From contig CAZESH010000286.1 of NCBI GenBank assembly GCA_964514665.1, positions 1 through 5,609 on the forward strand: a stretch of DNA of 5,609 nucleotides, read 5' to 3'. Position 1 is the stretch's first letter, and every line of letters starts with the position of its first letter. The position numbers and the translations under genes are program-made. Shown in pieces: positions 5,593-5,609 of this stretch. The notes under the pieces were generated by a model. That model was not told the origin of the DNA and searched no databases. It saw nothing but the letters and a program-made list of their open reading frames with translations. This stretch comes from CAZESH01 sp964514665. GTDB lineage: Bacteria > Bacillota > Bacilli > Paenibacillales > KCTC-25726.

Positions 5593-5607
5593 AGTTCTTC
5601 AGTGGCC
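5593..5607 (-). repeat. Right terminal inverted repeat of the IS
   Basis: Read on the minus strand it is GGCCACTGAAGAACT, matching the left end at 13 of 15 positions. It defines the right boundary two bases before the window ends. Confidence 0.85.
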
Positions 5608-5609
5608 TC

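Larger units (their letters stand above)
3918..5607 (+). mobile_element. IS1182-family insertion sequence, complete ends, inactivated transposase
   Basis: A 1690-bp element on the plus strand. Its ends are inverted repeats: GGCCACTGAAAAAGT (3918-3932) and, read inward from the right end, GGCCACTGAAGAACT (5593-5607), identical at 13 of 15 positions. Inside lie a 5' hairpin terminator, a promoter, one transposase frame with the domains of the IS1182 group, and a 3' hairpin terminator. Length and organisation suit that family. The transposase is frameshifted, so the copy is likely non-autonomous, although intact ends might still be mobilised by an active copy elsewhere. Only two bases (TC) remain to the right of the element, so a target duplication cannot be judged. 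Confidence 0.9.

Noticed and set aside
3916..5609. Target-site duplication of the IS
   Set aside because: Only two bases (TC) lie beyond the right end and they do not equal the two bases (CT) before the left end; no duplication can be judged from this window.

Overview
The window comes from an endospore-forming Firmicute. The evidence is a complete spoIIGA-sigE-sigG cluster whose sigma factors keep the full known motif sets, including the pro-sequence of SigE. An IS1182-type insertion sequence and the general style point towards Paenibacillaceae, but that placement is my inference from memory and was not tested by any search.

Layout. (1) Positions 1-820 are visibly AT-rich: the last 69 codons of a gene cut by the window edge, a 164-bp gap, a 126-residue hypothetical gene, and a clear rho-independent terminator (781-820). 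The fragment plus the small downstream gene look like the C-terminal toxin tip and immunity gene of a polymorphic-toxin locus, but this is a low-confidence reading. (2) Positions 821-1269 have no convincing gene. They carry what looks like the Spo0A-controlled spoIIGA promoter: two tandem 0A-box-like sites 21 bp apart, then a -35/-10 pair with an unusually long 21-bp spacer. (3) spoIIGA (GTG start, 306 aa) and sigE (240 aa) form an operon with a 24-bp gap. (4) A 157-bp gap carries a candidate sigma-F/sigma-G promoter just ahead of sigG (GTG start, 260 aa). (5) Only 25 bp after sigG begins a 1690-bp IS1182-family element, bounded by imperfect 15-bp inverted repeats at 3918-3932 and 5593-5607. 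Its transposase is frameshifted near the C-terminus, so it is probably inactive. The last two bases of the window lie outside the element.

How the genes work together. SpoIIGA is the membrane aspartic protease that removes the pro-sequence of SigE in the mother cell after the forespore signals through SpoIIR (not in this window). SigE then drives early mother-cell transcription. SigG, transcribed in the forespore first by sigma-F and then by itself, drives late forespore genes. The cluster appears intact.

In the bacilli I know, ftsA-ftsZ lies directly upstream of spoIIGA. Here the upstream side holds an AT-rich toxin/immunity-like cassette and the downstream side an IS, so this conserved locus has accessory DNA on both sides. 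I saw no CRISPR array, tRNA, rRNA or riboswitch, and no strong case for a wholly new system. The items most worth checking are the cassette beside the sporulation operon, the promoter architecture, and the IS sitting where the sigG terminator should be.
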